NCBI GenBank assembly: GCA_002311745.1
Contig: DBZL01000033.1
Location: 1 to 64,000, forward strand
Origin: Phycisphaerales bacterium UBA1161
Lineage (GTDB): Bacteria > Planctomycetota > Phycisphaerae > Tepidisphaerales > Tepidisphaeraceae
Length of the DNA stretch: 64,000 bases
Direction of reading: 5' to 3'
Shown: piece by piece, positions 15,872 to 25,087 of the stretch
Layout: the number at the start of each line of letters is the position of its first letter
Numbering within the stretch: the first letter of the stretch is position 1
Translations under genes and position numbers: made by a program
Notes under the pieces: generated by a model
What the model was told of the DNA's origin: nothing
Databases searched by the model: none
Seen by the model: the letters and a program-made list of their open reading frames with translations, nothing else

Positions 15872-17575
15872 CTATGCGGTGACGCGATAGACTTCCTCCA
15901 GCGTGGTGATCCCGGCCTTCACCTTGTCGATGCCATCGGCGCGCAGCGTCTTCATGTTCAGGGCCTTGGCCAAGTCGCGGATTTCGTTGAGCGTCGCCCC
16001 CTGGCTGATGCGTTCGATCATGGCGTCATCGGGGACCAGCAGTTCGTAGATGCCGATGCGGCCGTGATAGCCCAGGTTGCGGCAATGCGAGCAGCCCTTG
16101 GGCCGCAGCAGCTTGTCGACCGGGCCGGCGACGCGTTCGATCTGGCGGCGTTCGTTGACGCTCGGCTCGTAGAGTTCCTTGCAGTGCTGGCAGAGTTTGC
16201 GCACCAGGCGCTGGGCCATGACGGCGATGATGGTGGCGCCGACCAGGTACGGCTCGACGCCGATGTTGTACAAGCGCGTGATGGCCCCGGGGGCGTCGTT
16301 GGTGTGCAGGGTGCTCAGGACCAGGTGCCCGGTGAGGGCGGCCTGCGTGGCCAGCTTGGCCGTGTCCGTGTCGCGGATTTCGCCGACCATGAGGATGTCC
16401 GGGTCCTGCCGCAACAGCGCCCGCAGGGCCGTGGCGAAGGTGAAGCCCGCTTTATCGTTGACCTGGAACTGGTTGACGCCGCTGAGGGCATACTCGATGG
16501 GGTCTTCGATGGTGCAGATATTGACGTCGTTGCGGTTCAGTTCCTGCAGGACGGCGTAGAGGGTGGTGCTCTTGCCGCTGCCGGTGGGGCCGGTCACCAG
16601 GACGATGCCGTTGGGCAGGTTGATGAGTTTTCGCCAGGCCTTGAGCGTGTCGTATCCGAAGCCCAGTTTTTCCAGGTTCACGGAGGCTTTTTCGTTGTCG
16701 ATGATGCGGACGACGACTTTTTCGCCATTTTTGCCGGGCATGGTGCTGACGCGGAGGTCGATGGGTCGCTTGTCCATCATGACGTGGATGCCGCCATCCT
16801 GCGGCAGTCGGCGCTCGGAGATGTCCAGGGCGGCCATGATCTTGATGCGGCTGGCGACGGCGGCGTGCATCTGGAACGGCGGGCGCAGCTTCTCGGTCAA
16901 GCGCCCGTCGATGCGGTAGCGGATGCGCAGCACGCCATCGCCCGGTTCGATGTGGATGTCGCTGGCGCCTTCCTTGACCGCGTTGTAGATGACGTAGTTG
17001 ACGAGCTTGATCACCGGCGAATCGCCGGCGGCCACCTCCAGCGTGGCAATGTCCTGCACCGGCTGCTCGATGAGCGTGAATTCCTCGGGCTTGACCTCCT
17101 CGATGATGTCGTCGATGACGAACACCTTGTCGTTGGGCAGATACGCCTGCAGCGTGCTCTTGATGTCGCGGACGGTGGCGGCGACCACCTGCACGTGATA
17201 GCTGCTGATCCGCTCGATCTCCTCGAGCAAAAAGACGTTGGCCGGCTCGGGCACGGCCACCGTCAGCGTCCCTTCCACCAGGTACAGCGGAAGCACCTGG
17301 TGCTTTTCCAGAAACTCCTTGGGCAAAACGGCGATCACCTTGGGGTCGGCGATCTTGGGGCTGATGCGGGCGTAGGGAACGCCGTAGGCCTGCGCCAGCG
17401 ACTCGGTGATCTGGTCCTCCGTGCACATGTGCATCTCGACGAGCACCTCGCCCAGCAGTTTCTGGTGGCCGCTGCGCTTCTGCTCCTCGAGGGCGCGCTC
17501 GAGCTGCTCCGGCTGGATCAGGCCCTTGGCCAGCAGCAGTTGTCCCAGAGGTTTTCGTTCCAGCGTCGCAACCAT
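15872..17575 (-). CDS. GspE/PilB-type secretion assembly ATPase
   Basis: 567 aa. Residues 1-150 form the N-terminal MshEN-like domain (LGQLLLAKGLI and LGEVLVEMHM repeats) that in relatives can bind cyclic di-GMP. The ATPase core has Walker A GPTGSGKS (329-336), Asp box (EDPIEY), Walker B DILMVGEIRD (392-401) and a His box (LSTLHTNDA). The C-terminal zinc finger has Cys462, Cys465, Cys495 and Cys498 (CQHC and CSHC). It powers pseudopilus or pilus assembly. Flanked by gspF and a STAS gene, with an HD-GYP protein nearby, which fits second-messenger control. Confidence 0.95.
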   Translation of the reverse strand: MVATLERKPLGQLLLAKGLIQPEQLERALEEQKRSGHQKLLGEVLVEMHMCTEDQITESLAQAYGVPYARISPKIADPKVIAVLPKEFLEKHQVLPLYLVEGTLTVAVPEPANVFLLEEIERISSYHVQVVAATVRDIKSTLQAYLPNDKVFVIDDIIEEVKPEEFTLIEQPVQDIATLEVAAGDSPVIKLVNYVIYNAVKEGASDIHIEPGDGVLRIRYRIDGRLTEKLRPPFQMHAAVASRIKIMAALDISERRLPQDGGIHVMMDKRPIDLRVSTMPGKNGEKVVVRIIDNEKASVNLEKLGFGYDTLKAWRKLINLPNGIVLVTGPTGSGKSTTLYAVLQELNRNDVNICTIEDPIEYALSGVNQFQVNDKAGFTFATALRALLRQDPDILMVGEIRDTDTAKLATQAALTGHLVLSTLHTNDAPGAITRLYNIGVEPYLVGATIIAVMAQRLVRKLCQHCKELYEPSVNERRQIERVAGPVDKLLRPKGCSHCRNLGYHGRIGIYELLVPDDAMIERISQGATLNEIRDLAKALNMKTLRADGIDKVKAGITTLEEVYRVTA

Positions 17576-17589
17576 GATTCACCGCGAAC

Positions 17590-17928
17590 TCACCGCATCG
17601 TTTTCAAGGCCGTGGCCAAATCGTTGTGGCACTCAAAGCGATGTTCCAGCCGCGTGATCTCCAGGATTTTGCGGCAGTTTTCGTCGAGATTGACCAGCTT
17701 GATCTGTCCGAAGAGGTCTTCGCAGCGGCGTTTCATCCAGAGCAGGGCTTCCAGGCCTTCGCTGTCGACGAAGCCGCATTTTTGAAAATCGACGACGAAG
17801 TCGACGAGGCGGCGCTGCTCGATTTGCTCCTCCAGGGTCTTCTTGGCCGCAGCCGCGGTTTCCCCCAGGAAGTCGCCTTGAACTTCCAGGACGCAGATCT
17901 GGTTGTATTCCTCGCACTTAAGGCCCAT
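17590..17928 (-). CDS. STAS-domain protein (anti-sigma factor antagonist type)
   Basis: 112 aa, a single STAS domain of typical length. The strand-helix pattern ICVLEVQGDFLGETAAAAKKTLEEQI, the central hydrophobic strand DFVVDFQKCGFVDSEGLEALL with the Asp-Ser pair at the usual phosphorylation site, and IKLVNL follow SpoIIAA/RsbV relatives. RBS GGGAG. No anti-sigma kinase gene is adjacent, so its partner is elsewhere or it acts within the secretion/signalling operon between HD-GYP and GspE genes. Confidence 0.82.
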   Translation of the reverse strand: MGLKCEEYNQICVLEVQGDFLGETAAAAKKTLEEQIEQRRLVDFVVDFQKCGFVDSEGLEALLWMKRRCEDLFGQIKLVNLDENCRKILEITRLEHRFECHNDLATALKTMR

Positions 17929-17940
17929 GGCGCTTCTCCC

Positions 17941-19629
17941 TTAGGCGACTTTCAGGCTCCTCTGCATCTCGAGCATTTCGCGCACTTTTTCCTGCCGCGT
18001 GGCCAGCAATTCACGCAGCTTGTCCACGCTGATCTTCAAGAACGCCTCGGTCAGGACGGGGTCAAACTGGGTGCCCGAGCAGCGGCGGATTTCCGTCAGG
18101 GCCACCTCCAGCGGCAAGGCCGTTCGGTAGGTGCGATTGGAGGTCATGGCGTCGAAGCAGTCGGCCAGGCAGATGATGCGGCCCATGATGGGGATGTTTT
18201 CGGCGGCCAGGCCGGCGGGGTAGCCTTGCCCGTCGTAGCGCTCGTGGTGGGACAGCACGCCGGGGATCACGTCGCTGATCTGCTTGATGTCGCGCAGGAT
18301 TCGCGCGCCGATCTCCGGATGGCGCTTCATCTGCTCGAATTCCTCGGGGGTCAGGCGGCCGGTCTTCTGCAGCACGGCCTCGGGGACGCCGATCTTGCCC
18401 ACGTCGTGCAGGAGTCCGGCCATGTAGGCGCGTTCGGCCATCGCCTCGGGCATGGCGGCCTCCAGGGTCAATTGCCGCGCCAGCAGCGCCACGCGTTCGC
18501 TGTGACCGCAGGTGTACGCATCCTTGGCATCCACCGCGCTGGTCAGAGAGTGCAACAGGCCCATCATCAGCCCGTGCACGTCGTCGTACAGCATGGCGTT
18601 TTCCAGGTAGATCGCCGACTCATTGGCGATGGAGTTCAACAGCTTGCTGTCCTGCGAATCGAAATCCCCGGCGCACTTTTCCAGGGCAAAGAGGCAGCCG
18701 AGGATCTGCTCCTGGCGCTGCAGCGGGACGGCCAGCAGGTGCCGGGCGTGTTCGCCGAGCCAGTGGAACGCCTTGTCCTTGGCCAGATCGTTGATCAGCA
18801 AGGGGCCCTTGCGGAGGGACAGCACGGGCATGAGTTCATCGGCCAGGCGGTGCACGGTGCCCGGCGGCAGGCTCAGGTGCCCGTACAGCACCGGCTCCTG
18901 GCGCTGGGCGCTGTCGCCGTACAGCGCCACGCCCATGCCTTGCACGCCCATGACTTCCAACACGTCCAGACACGCCTGCTTGAAAAAGTCGTTGGCGCGG
19001 CGGGTGATCCGCATGCCGCTGCTGATCTGGTAGATCAGGCTCAATTCCTCGTAGCTGTCGGCCAGTTGCCCGGAGAGCGAATCCAGTTCTTGCTCCAGTC
19101 CCGTGAGGCGCACCTGATCGCGCATCATGTTCAGCAGCAGTCGGGCCTGGCGCTGGATCGCTTCTTCGTCGTAGGTGGGGACCTGCTCGGCCTGCTGGTT
19201 GAGCCAGATGCCGTCCAATCCCAGGCGGCTGCAGACGTGCACCACGTCCTCGCCGAGCTTGAAGGTGGTGCTCTTGGCGGCCAGGACGAGGATTCCGGCC
19301 AGTTGCCGCCGGTCCAGGCAGGGGAACGCCGCCAGGATCACCCCGGGCAGGCAATCCCAAACGGTGACGGTGGAGGTCGGCGTCAGCGATTGCAGCTTTT
19401 GAGTCAGGTCGCTGGGCGTCGAATCGCGGTACTGCAAGAGCGGCAAAACGTAACGATGGAAGAACAGCCCCGCCGAGGCGTCGTGGTACACGACCGTGCC
19501 ATCCGGGCGCAGCAGCACCAGGAACAATCCGCCCGGCCGAAACCGCGTGGCCAGATTGTCCAGCACGACCTGCGGAACGATCGCAGCGCCGCCGGCCGCC
19601 GTCGCACGATGGTTCAATTGCACCGACAT
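17941..19629 (-). CDS. HD-GYP phosphodiesterase with N-terminal sensor (GAF-like) region
   Basis: 562 aa. The C-terminal half is a complete HD-GYP domain: GHSERVALLAR, HDVGKIGVP (HD pair), HPEIGARIL, HHERYDGQGYP (GYP signature reads GQGYP) and DCFDAMTSNRTYR. These enzymes hydrolyse cyclic di-GMP. The middle (about residues 170-340) has the alternating pattern of a GAF domain (YQISSGMRITRRANDFFKQA ... LLAVPLQRQEQILGCLFAL). No signal peptide or membrane segment, so cytoplasmic. Next to a receiver protein and a histidine kinase, and upstream of the MshEN-type ATPase that could read the messenger level. Confidence 0.9.
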   Translation of the reverse strand: MSVQLNHRATAAGGAAIVPQVVLDNLATRFRPGGLFLVLLRPDGTVVYHDASAGLFFHRYVLPLLQYRDSTPSDLTQKLQSLTPTSTVTVWDCLPGVILAAFPCLDRRQLAGILVLAAKSTTFKLGEDVVHVCSRLGLDGIWLNQQAEQVPTYDEEAIQRQARLLLNMMRDQVRLTGLEQELDSLSGQLADSYEELSLIYQISSGMRITRRANDFFKQACLDVLEVMGVQGMGVALYGDSAQRQEPVLYGHLSLPPGTVHRLADELMPVLSLRKGPLLINDLAKDKAFHWLGEHARHLLAVPLQRQEQILGCLFALEKCAGDFDSQDSKLLNSIANESAIYLENAMLYDDVHGLMMGLLHSLTSAVDAKDAYTCGHSERVALLARQLTLEAAMPEAMAERAYMAGLLHDVGKIGVPEAVLQKTGRLTPEEFEQMKRHPEIGARILRDIKQISDVIPGVLSHHERYDGQGYPAGLAAENIPIMGRIICLADCFDAMTSNRTYRTALPLEVALTEIRRCSGTQFDPVLTEAFLKISVDKLRELLATRQEKVREMLEMQRSLKVA

Positions 19630-19636
19630 ACCCCGC

Positions 19637-20017
19637 CTATACCGCGGCCTCCATCAGTACCTCGTTGACCGTGCTGAGCAGATGGCGCGGGCTGAACGGC
19701 TTGCTGATCATCCGCGCCACGCCGCTCTGCTCCGTGTCCCGCTCATCCAGTTGATAGCCCCGAGCCGTCAGCATGATGGTCGGGATCTTGGCCGTCGCCG
19801 GGTCCTGCTTCAGCTTCTGGCACAACTCCAGCCCGGACATCTGCGGCATGTGATAGTCGGTAATCAGCAGGTCCGGATGTTCGCTCAACGCCAGTTCCAG
19901 CGCCTCCTGGCCGTCGGAGGCGGTGACCACCTCGTACCCGGCGTTGCGCAGCTTCAGCGAGACCACGTTGAGGATGTGGCTCTCATCATCCGCCACGAGA
20001 ATCTTCTTGGCTGCCAT
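19637..20017 (-). CDS. Single-domain response regulator (CheY-like)
   Basis: 126 aa, receiver domain only. Acidic pocket Asp10-Asp11, phospho-acceptor Asp54 (LLITDYHMPQMSGLEL), Thr in MLTARG and Lys in ISKPFSP are all in place. With no output domain it must signal by protein contact, plausibly to the adjacent HD-GYP or STAS protein. Encoded 23 bases after the kinase gene, its likely phosphodonor. Confidence 0.93.
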   Translation of the reverse strand: MAAKKILVADDESHILNVVSLKLRNAGYEVVTASDGQEALELALSEHPDLLITDYHMPQMSGLELCQKLKQDPATAKIPTIMLTARGYQLDERDTEQSGVARMISKPFSPRHLLSTVNEVLMEAAV

Positions 20018-20040
20018 GCGTTACTCCCCTTCCACCGCAT

Positions 20041-21471
20041 TCAGTCGCAAAGGTCCAATTCGAATCCGAAGCAGCTCCCTTTACCCACGTGGCTTTCCAC
20101 GAAAATCCGGCCGCGATGAACCATCTCGATGATGTGCTTGACCAGGGACAAGCCCAGACCCGTCCCGTTGGCCATGTGGTTATTTGCCTCGGCCCTATAG
20201 AATTTATCGAACACAAAAGGCAGGTCCTTGGGTGGAATTCCCACGCCAGTGTCGCTAATACGGGCGATAACCTTGCGCTTGGCCTCATCGACGAGGGTCT
20301 GCACCGTGATCGTGCCGCCCTCGGGGGTGTATTTCACGGCGTTGCTCAGCAGATTCAGCACCGCCTGGTACAGCATGTCCCGATCGGCCAGAGTCTGATA
20401 AAAAACGGGCGTCAACTGCTCGACCAGATTGATCTGCTTCAGGCGCGCCTGCGGCGCGATCACTTCCATGGCCTCCTTGAGGATGACCGTCAGGCTCTGC
20501 GGCTGCTTGTTGATCTGCACCAGCCCCGACTCGATCCGCGAAATGTTCAGGATGTTGTCGATCAACCGGCTGAGCCGATTGGCCTCGTTCTGAATGACCT
20601 CGTAAAACTCACGCTTGGTCTTCTCGTCATCCGCCTCGCCGTCGATCAGCATCTCCACGTACGCCTTGATGCTGGCCAGCGGGGTACGCAGCTCGTGGCT
20701 GACGCTGGAGACGAAATCGTTCTTCATCTCCGCGACCTCCTTCTCGCGGGTCATGTCGTGCAGGACGGCCACCACGCCGGCGGGCAGGTCGTTGTTGTCC
20801 GCCACCGCCGACAGCGTCACCTTGAAAATCCGGTCCTCCCGGTCGTTCTTGACCTTGTGCTCGACGATGCGCCGGCCGCTCTTGCTGTTGCTCTGCCGCA
20901 TGTCGCGGATCAACTCGACCAGCTTTTCATCCCCGATCACCTTGTCCACCGGCAGCCGCCGCGTGCCTTCCAGATCGAATTGGAACGTCCGCGCCGCCGA
21001 CTCGTTGGCCAGAACCAGATCGTCGAACGTATCGGTCACCAGCACCGCATCGGAAATGCTGTAGATGATCGCCTCGGCGTGCTGGCGCTGCGCCGTGGCC
21101 ACCTTGAGCTGGATTTCCAGCTCTTTCATTTTGAGGATGGCGTCGGAAACGCTTTGGTCCGCCGCCTCGACCATGTCGTTGATGGCGGCAATCAGGGGCT
21201 GGATCTCGGGATTGCTGGTCTGCAGGGCTTTGAGCCGGCCGTCGGCGGTCATGCGGCGAACGGCGCCAATCAGAAACCGGCAATCGCGGCGCAACGTCGC
21301 GATCGCGGCCAATCCGGCGCCGGCGCCCAGCACGAACAGCACCGACCCCGCCACGCCGAGCTGCAGCCGCCGCCCCCCGCGCAGCGCTTCGCCCGCGCTT
21401 TGGGCGAAACACACGATCCCCCCCGCCACGCAGATCAGCATCAAGATGGACAGAATCCTGCCGCGACGCAC
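20041..21471 (-). CDS. Membrane PAS sensor histidine kinase
   Basis: Two membrane helices near the N-terminus (SILMLICVAGGIVCFAQ and GVAGSVLFVLGAGAGLAAIA) enclose only a short periplasmic loop. A HAMP-like linker, a PAS domain (IIYSISDAVLVTDTFDDLVLANESA), the HisKA dimerisation helix with SVSHELRTPL and a HATPase_c domain (N box NLLSNAVKYTPEGG, G1 DTGVGIPP, F box FDKFYRAE, G2 GTGLGLSLV) follow. Organisation matches WalK/PhoR kinases. Start: GTG at 21471 has GGGAG 5 bases upstream; the longer frame from GTG 21522 starts in a GGGGGCC/GGCCCCC hairpin. Its receiver partner is the next gene. Confidence 0.9.
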   Translation of the reverse strand: MRRGRILSILMLICVAGGIVCFAQSAGEALRGGRRLQLGVAGSVLFVLGAGAGLAAIATLRRDCRFLIGAVRRMTADGRLKALQTSNPEIQPLIAAINDMVEAADQSVSDAILKMKELEIQLKVATAQRQHAEAIIYSISDAVLVTDTFDDLVLANESAARTFQFDLEGTRRLPVDKVIGDEKLVELIRDMRQSNSKSGRRIVEHKVKNDREDRIFKVTLSAVADNNDLPAGVVAVLHDMTREKEVAEMKNDFVSSVSHELRTPLASIKAYVEMLIDGEADDEKTKREFYEVIQNEANRLSRLIDNILNISRIESGLVQINKQPQSLTVILKEAMEVIAPQARLKQINLVEQLTPVFYQTLADRDMLYQAVLNLLSNAVKYTPEGGTITVQTLVDEAKRKVIARISDTGVGIPPKDLPFVFDKFYRAEANNHMANGTGLGLSLVKHIIEMVHRGRIFVESHVGKGSCFGFELDLCD

Positions 21472-21541
21472 ATCGACTCCCGACCGGTTGCCTGGCTCTG
21501 CCAAAAGCGCGACGGGGGCCACCGGCGACGGCCCCCGCGCT

Positions 21542-22726
21542 TCATTCGTGCGAATTCAGCCCCGCTATAAGTTGCGTGGCCATTTCGTCTTGGGGCTTAA
21601 GCTTCAGCGCCCGCTCGTACAACTTCATTGCCTGCTCGTTGCGCCCCAGTTTCTCCAGGGTGTAGCCGATCATGCACAAACTGACCGTATCCGATGGGTC
21701 GAGTTGGCTGGATCGGCCAAACGCCGTCAGGGCCTCGCCGTACCGCCCCTGCCGCAGACGCAGATAACCCATCAGCAGGTGGCTTTGAGGGTTATCGGAA
21801 TCCAGTGACACGCTGCGCCGCAGGGCCACGTCCGCGCCGCGAAGATTGCCCAGTTGCATCTGCGCCCGGGCCAGGCTCAGCCAGATCCCCGCGGCATTGG
21901 GCATGGCGGCCGCCGCAAGCTGCAGGTCCGTCACCGCCTCGCCCGCATGACCGAAGTTGAGCTGGCACTCGCCCAGGGTCAGCCACAGGTCGGCCCTCTG
22001 CGCATAACGCGAATCTTTCAACAGCGGCCCCAGCACGTCGATCGCATCGGCATACCGCTGGGCGTAGTACAGGGACATGCCCAAATGTTCGCGGATCGTC
22101 GCATCATCCGGAGCCAGGATGCTGGCGCGGCGGAACATCTCCACCGCCTCCGCCGGCCGGCCTTGCTGGATGAGCAGCAACCCCACCTCGTCGCGGATCA
22201 CCCCGCTGTGCTCGAAATAGGTGACCTTTTCCTCCAGGACGGACAACGCCTCGGCTCGGCGGTCCATCGCCACCAGCATCTCCGCCTTGGCCAGCAGATA
22301 CGCCAGGTCCGCCGGGGCCTTGTCGCAGGCATGCTGATAAAACTCCAGGGCCCGCTCCGGCTGCTGCCAGCGCTGATAGATCACCCCCGAGAGGTAATCC
22401 GCCTCGGCGTTGGTGGGCGCCAGTTGCCGGGCCGTGGCCAGTTCGTGCTCCGCCGCCTCGAGCTGGCCCTGCTCGATGTACAGCTTGGCCGACAGCACGC
22501 GGGAAGCGGCGTTGTCCGGCGAGAGCCGGATCGCCTCGTCGATGGTCTGGCGGCTCCGCTGGAAGTTCTGGTTGTTGTATTCATCCCGGGCCAGGCTCAG
22601 CAGAACCGCCGAGCGCGCATCGTTCCACCGCTTGACCGCGACTGGCTTGGCCGCGGTTTTCGGGTCGCTGGCACAACCGGCCGCCAGCGGCACCGCGATC
22701 AGCAGCAGCACGCACCATTTCCGCAT
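21542..22726 (-). CDS. TPR-repeat lipoprotein
   Basis: About 394 aa. A lipoprotein signal (MRKWCVLLLIAVPLAAGC, lipobox LAAGC) is followed by about nine tetratricopeptide repeats (for example NQNFQRSRQTIDEAIRLSPD, YGEALTAFGRSSQLDPSD, NEQAMKLYERALKLKPQD). The ATG at 22726 is chosen because GGGAG lies 8 bases upstream; a GTG at 22735 is in frame. Between secretin and kinase genes, it is positioned like PilF/PilW or Tgl pilotins, TPR lipoproteins that help secretins assemble in the outer membrane; pilotin function is inferred from that context. Confidence 0.85.
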   Translation of the reverse strand: MRKWCVLLLIAVPLAAGCASDPKTAAKPVAVKRWNDARSAVLLSLARDEYNNQNFQRSRQTIDEAIRLSPDNAASRVLSAKLYIEQGQLEAAEHELATARQLAPTNAEADYLSGVIYQRWQQPERALEFYQHACDKAPADLAYLLAKAEMLVAMDRRAEALSVLEEKVTYFEHSGVIRDEVGLLLIQQGRPAEAVEMFRRASILAPDDATIREHLGMSLYYAQRYADAIDVLGPLLKDSRYAQRADLWLTLGECQLNFGHAGEAVTDLQLAAAAMPNAAGIWLSLARAQMQLGNLRGADVALRRSVSLDSDNPQSHLLMGYLRLRQGRYGEALTAFGRSSQLDPSDTVSLCMIGYTLEKLGRNEQAMKLYERALKLKPQDEMATQLIAGLNSHE

Positions 22727-22753
22727 AACGATCACTCCCGCGCCAAGGCGCGC

Positions 22754-24988
22754 TTATTTGCCAAACGGCGCATCGGACAGGGGTTTGGCCGCGGCATCGT
22801 CGCCGGCCAGCGGCTGGGTCGTCGGAGTTGCCCCGGCCTCCGCCGAATCGATCACGCGAATTTCCAGGGCGCCGGGCGATTCCGCCGGCTGCGTCGTCGC
22901 CGATATCACCACGGCCGGCCGCGTGGCCGGCGATAGCGCCACGGTCGGCTGCGTCGTCGGCGATTGGGCCAACGCCGGCCGCGTGCTGGGCCCGGCCGCT
23001 GCCGTCGGCTGCGTCGTGGCGGAAACCGAGGCTGTGGGTTCGTTGTGCCTTGGCGCCCCGATCGCATCCAGGATCGTCGACGGAAGCGTCGTCGGCAGCG
23101 GCGCGGTATCGGCCATAATCGCCCGCCGCACGAACGTACGGATCGCGTCGTTGTCCGTCTGGACCACCTGCTTGCCGCTCAGCTTCTCCTTCATGTCCAT
23201 CGCCTCGGCGAAGCTGCGGTTCAGGTTGATGGCGCAGTCCAGGTGCCACAGGGCCTTGTTCACGTTCGGCTTGGGCTTGTTCATCTCCGCCACCGCCTCT
23301 TCGTAGGCGGATTCAGCCAGCCGCTCGCGCCCGAACCACATCATCCCCTTGCGGACGCCCAGGCGCAGCTTCTCGGCTTCCTTCAGCTCATCCTCGCTGA
23401 CCTTGTTGTACGCCGCGTCGTCCTTCACCAGGTGCAGCGTCAACAGGATGATGATCTCCTGCCGCTGCGTGGTATCGGCCTGGCTGCGGAACAGCGCGCC
23501 CGCCAGCGGAATATTGCCCAGGAACGGCACCTGGCTTCGGCTGGTCTGGCTGTTCTCGCGGAACAGCCCGCCGATCACGATCGTGTTGCCGTCCTTGACC
23601 ATCACGTTGCTGGTCACCTCGGTGGTGACCTTATACGGCAGATTGGAGCTGGTCAGACCGCCGCTGGAATCTTCCGGGTGAATTTCCATGCGGATGTAGC
23701 CGTCGTCGCCGACGTACGGCCGGAAGAGCAGCCGCGTACCGGTTTCCAGGAACTGGACGGTTTGCTCGCTGGTGGTCTGCGTGGTGGTGGTCGTCAGATA
23801 TCCATCCTGCCGTCCGACGATCACTTCACCGCGCTGCTTGTCGAGGGCCAGGACTTTGGGATTGGCCAGGACCGTCGTGTTGGTGACGGATTCCAGGGCC
23901 TGCAAGAAGACGGCCAGGCCGTCGTGCACGACGCCGATCTGCAAGCCGCCGGCCGGCACCTGCGTGTCGAAGCTGCCCGTGCTGAAACCGGAGTAGCCGT
24001 TCTTGAGGATGGGGCCGGCCCCGGTGGACGTAGTGCCGGTCCCCGTTCCGCCTGAGCTGGTGGCGGTGGAGTTGAGCACGCTGCCGCTCAGGGCCGTTGC
24101 CAAAGTCGTGCCGCTGCCCAAGAGCGTGTCGAAGTCCACGCCGCCCAGGAACGAGAAATCCACGCCCATCGCGTTGTTGTCGGTCAGGGTCGCCTGCAAG
24201 ATGGTGGCCTCGATGAGGATCTGCTGCGGCCGGCGATCCACTTCCTGGATGATCTTGCGGACTTTTTCCAGGTTTTCGGGGTAATCGGTGACGACGATCA
24301 GGTCATCGCTGGCGTGGGTATTTCCGCCGGCGTCGCTGGCGCTGCTTTCGATGCCCGTGGTGGCTGCGGTGGTGAAGGAAACCTGTCCCACGTTGCTGAG
24401 CACCGGCTTGATCATGTTGGTCGCGTTGGCCGCCGGCGTGTAATGCAGGCGGTAAATCTCCGTGGCCGTGATCCGCGACGCCTTTTCCAATTCCACCAGT
24501 TCTTTCTGCGAATAGACGTAGATGAAGTTGCCCTTTTGCCTCCAGGCCATGCCGTTGGTTTGCAGGATGGCATCCAGGGCTTCGGGCACGGTGACGTTGT
24601 ACAAATCCATCGCCGGCACGGTGCCGCGCACTTCCTTGCTGGGGATGATGCTGATCTGCGCCTGGTTGCCGATCATGCGCAGCACCTGAACCAAGCTGAT
24701 ATCGTTGTTGATCTGGATGCTGAAGGTGCCGGCGTCATTCATGAGCACCTTTGGCGCGGGCGTCGATTGGGTGGAATCGACGGCGCTGGAAGGCTGCGTC
24801 GCCGGCGCATCGGCCAATAAATCAGAGGTGGGGTCGGCCAGGACTTTGACATCCGCCGCGGCGGCGGCCGTGGCCGCAGGATCGGTAGCCCTTAGCGGCG
24901 CTTCCGCCGTTGCCACCGTTGCCTGACCGATATAAACGGACGATACGACCCAAAAAAGAAGACCAGCCGAATGGGTCCACATGCGCAT
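22754..24988 (-). CDS. Secretin, GspD/PilQ family, with extended C-terminus
   Basis: 744 aa. Signal peptide at 1-28, an N0/STN-like domain (ISLVQVLRMIGNQAQISIIP), secretin N domains with the Ser/Thr/Gly-rich loop, and the beta-barrel secretin core (VLANPKVLALDKQRG, IGGLFREN, VPFLGNIPLAGALF, IIILLTLHLV). It forms the outer-membrane channel. After the barrel comes an unusual tail: a helical TPR-like segment (AYEEAVAEMNKPKPNVNKAL) and about 80 residues of TTQP/ATRP-type low complexity. RBS AAGGTG. Preceded by PilM/N/O/P-like genes, as in type IV pilus clusters. Confidence 0.94.
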   Translation of the reverse strand: MRMWTHSAGLLFWVVSSVYIGQATVATAEAPLRATDPAATAAAAADVKVLADPTSDLLADAPATQPSSAVDSTQSTPAPKVLMNDAGTFSIQINNDISLVQVLRMIGNQAQISIIPSKEVRGTVPAMDLYNVTVPEALDAILQTNGMAWRQKGNFIYVYSQKELVELEKASRITATEIYRLHYTPAANATNMIKPVLSNVGQVSFTTAATTGIESSASDAGGNTHASDDLIVVTDYPENLEKVRKIIQEVDRRPQQILIEATILQATLTDNNAMGVDFSFLGGVDFDTLLGSGTTLATALSGSVLNSTATSSGGTGTGTTSTGAGPILKNGYSGFSTGSFDTQVPAGGLQIGVVHDGLAVFLQALESVTNTTVLANPKVLALDKQRGEVIVGRQDGYLTTTTTQTTSEQTVQFLETGTRLLFRPYVGDDGYIRMEIHPEDSSGGLTSSNLPYKVTTEVTSNVMVKDGNTIVIGGLFRENSQTSRSQVPFLGNIPLAGALFRSQADTTQRQEIIILLTLHLVKDDAAYNKVSEDELKEAEKLRLGVRKGMMWFGRERLAESAYEEAVAEMNKPKPNVNKALWHLDCAINLNRSFAEAMDMKEKLSGKQVVQTDNDAIRTFVRRAIMADTAPLPTTLPSTILDAIGAPRHNEPTASVSATTQPTAAAGPSTRPALAQSPTTQPTVALSPATRPAVVISATTQPAESPGALEIRVIDSAEAGATPTTQPLAGDDAAAKPLSDAPFGK

Positions 24989-25087
24989 AACACACCTTTG
25001 TGGTGACGCCGGCCTTCGAGCCGGACAAACGAGCGACCGGGCCGACCAACTTCGCCGCCCTCTCGCCCGCCAAGTCGGGCATCGTCG

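Noticed and set aside
15866..19668. Very long plus-strand open frames antisense to gspE and to the HD-GYP gene
   Set aside because: Shadows of GC-rich coding: His/Gln/Ala/Asp-rich translations with no domain, while the minus strand carries well conserved genes.
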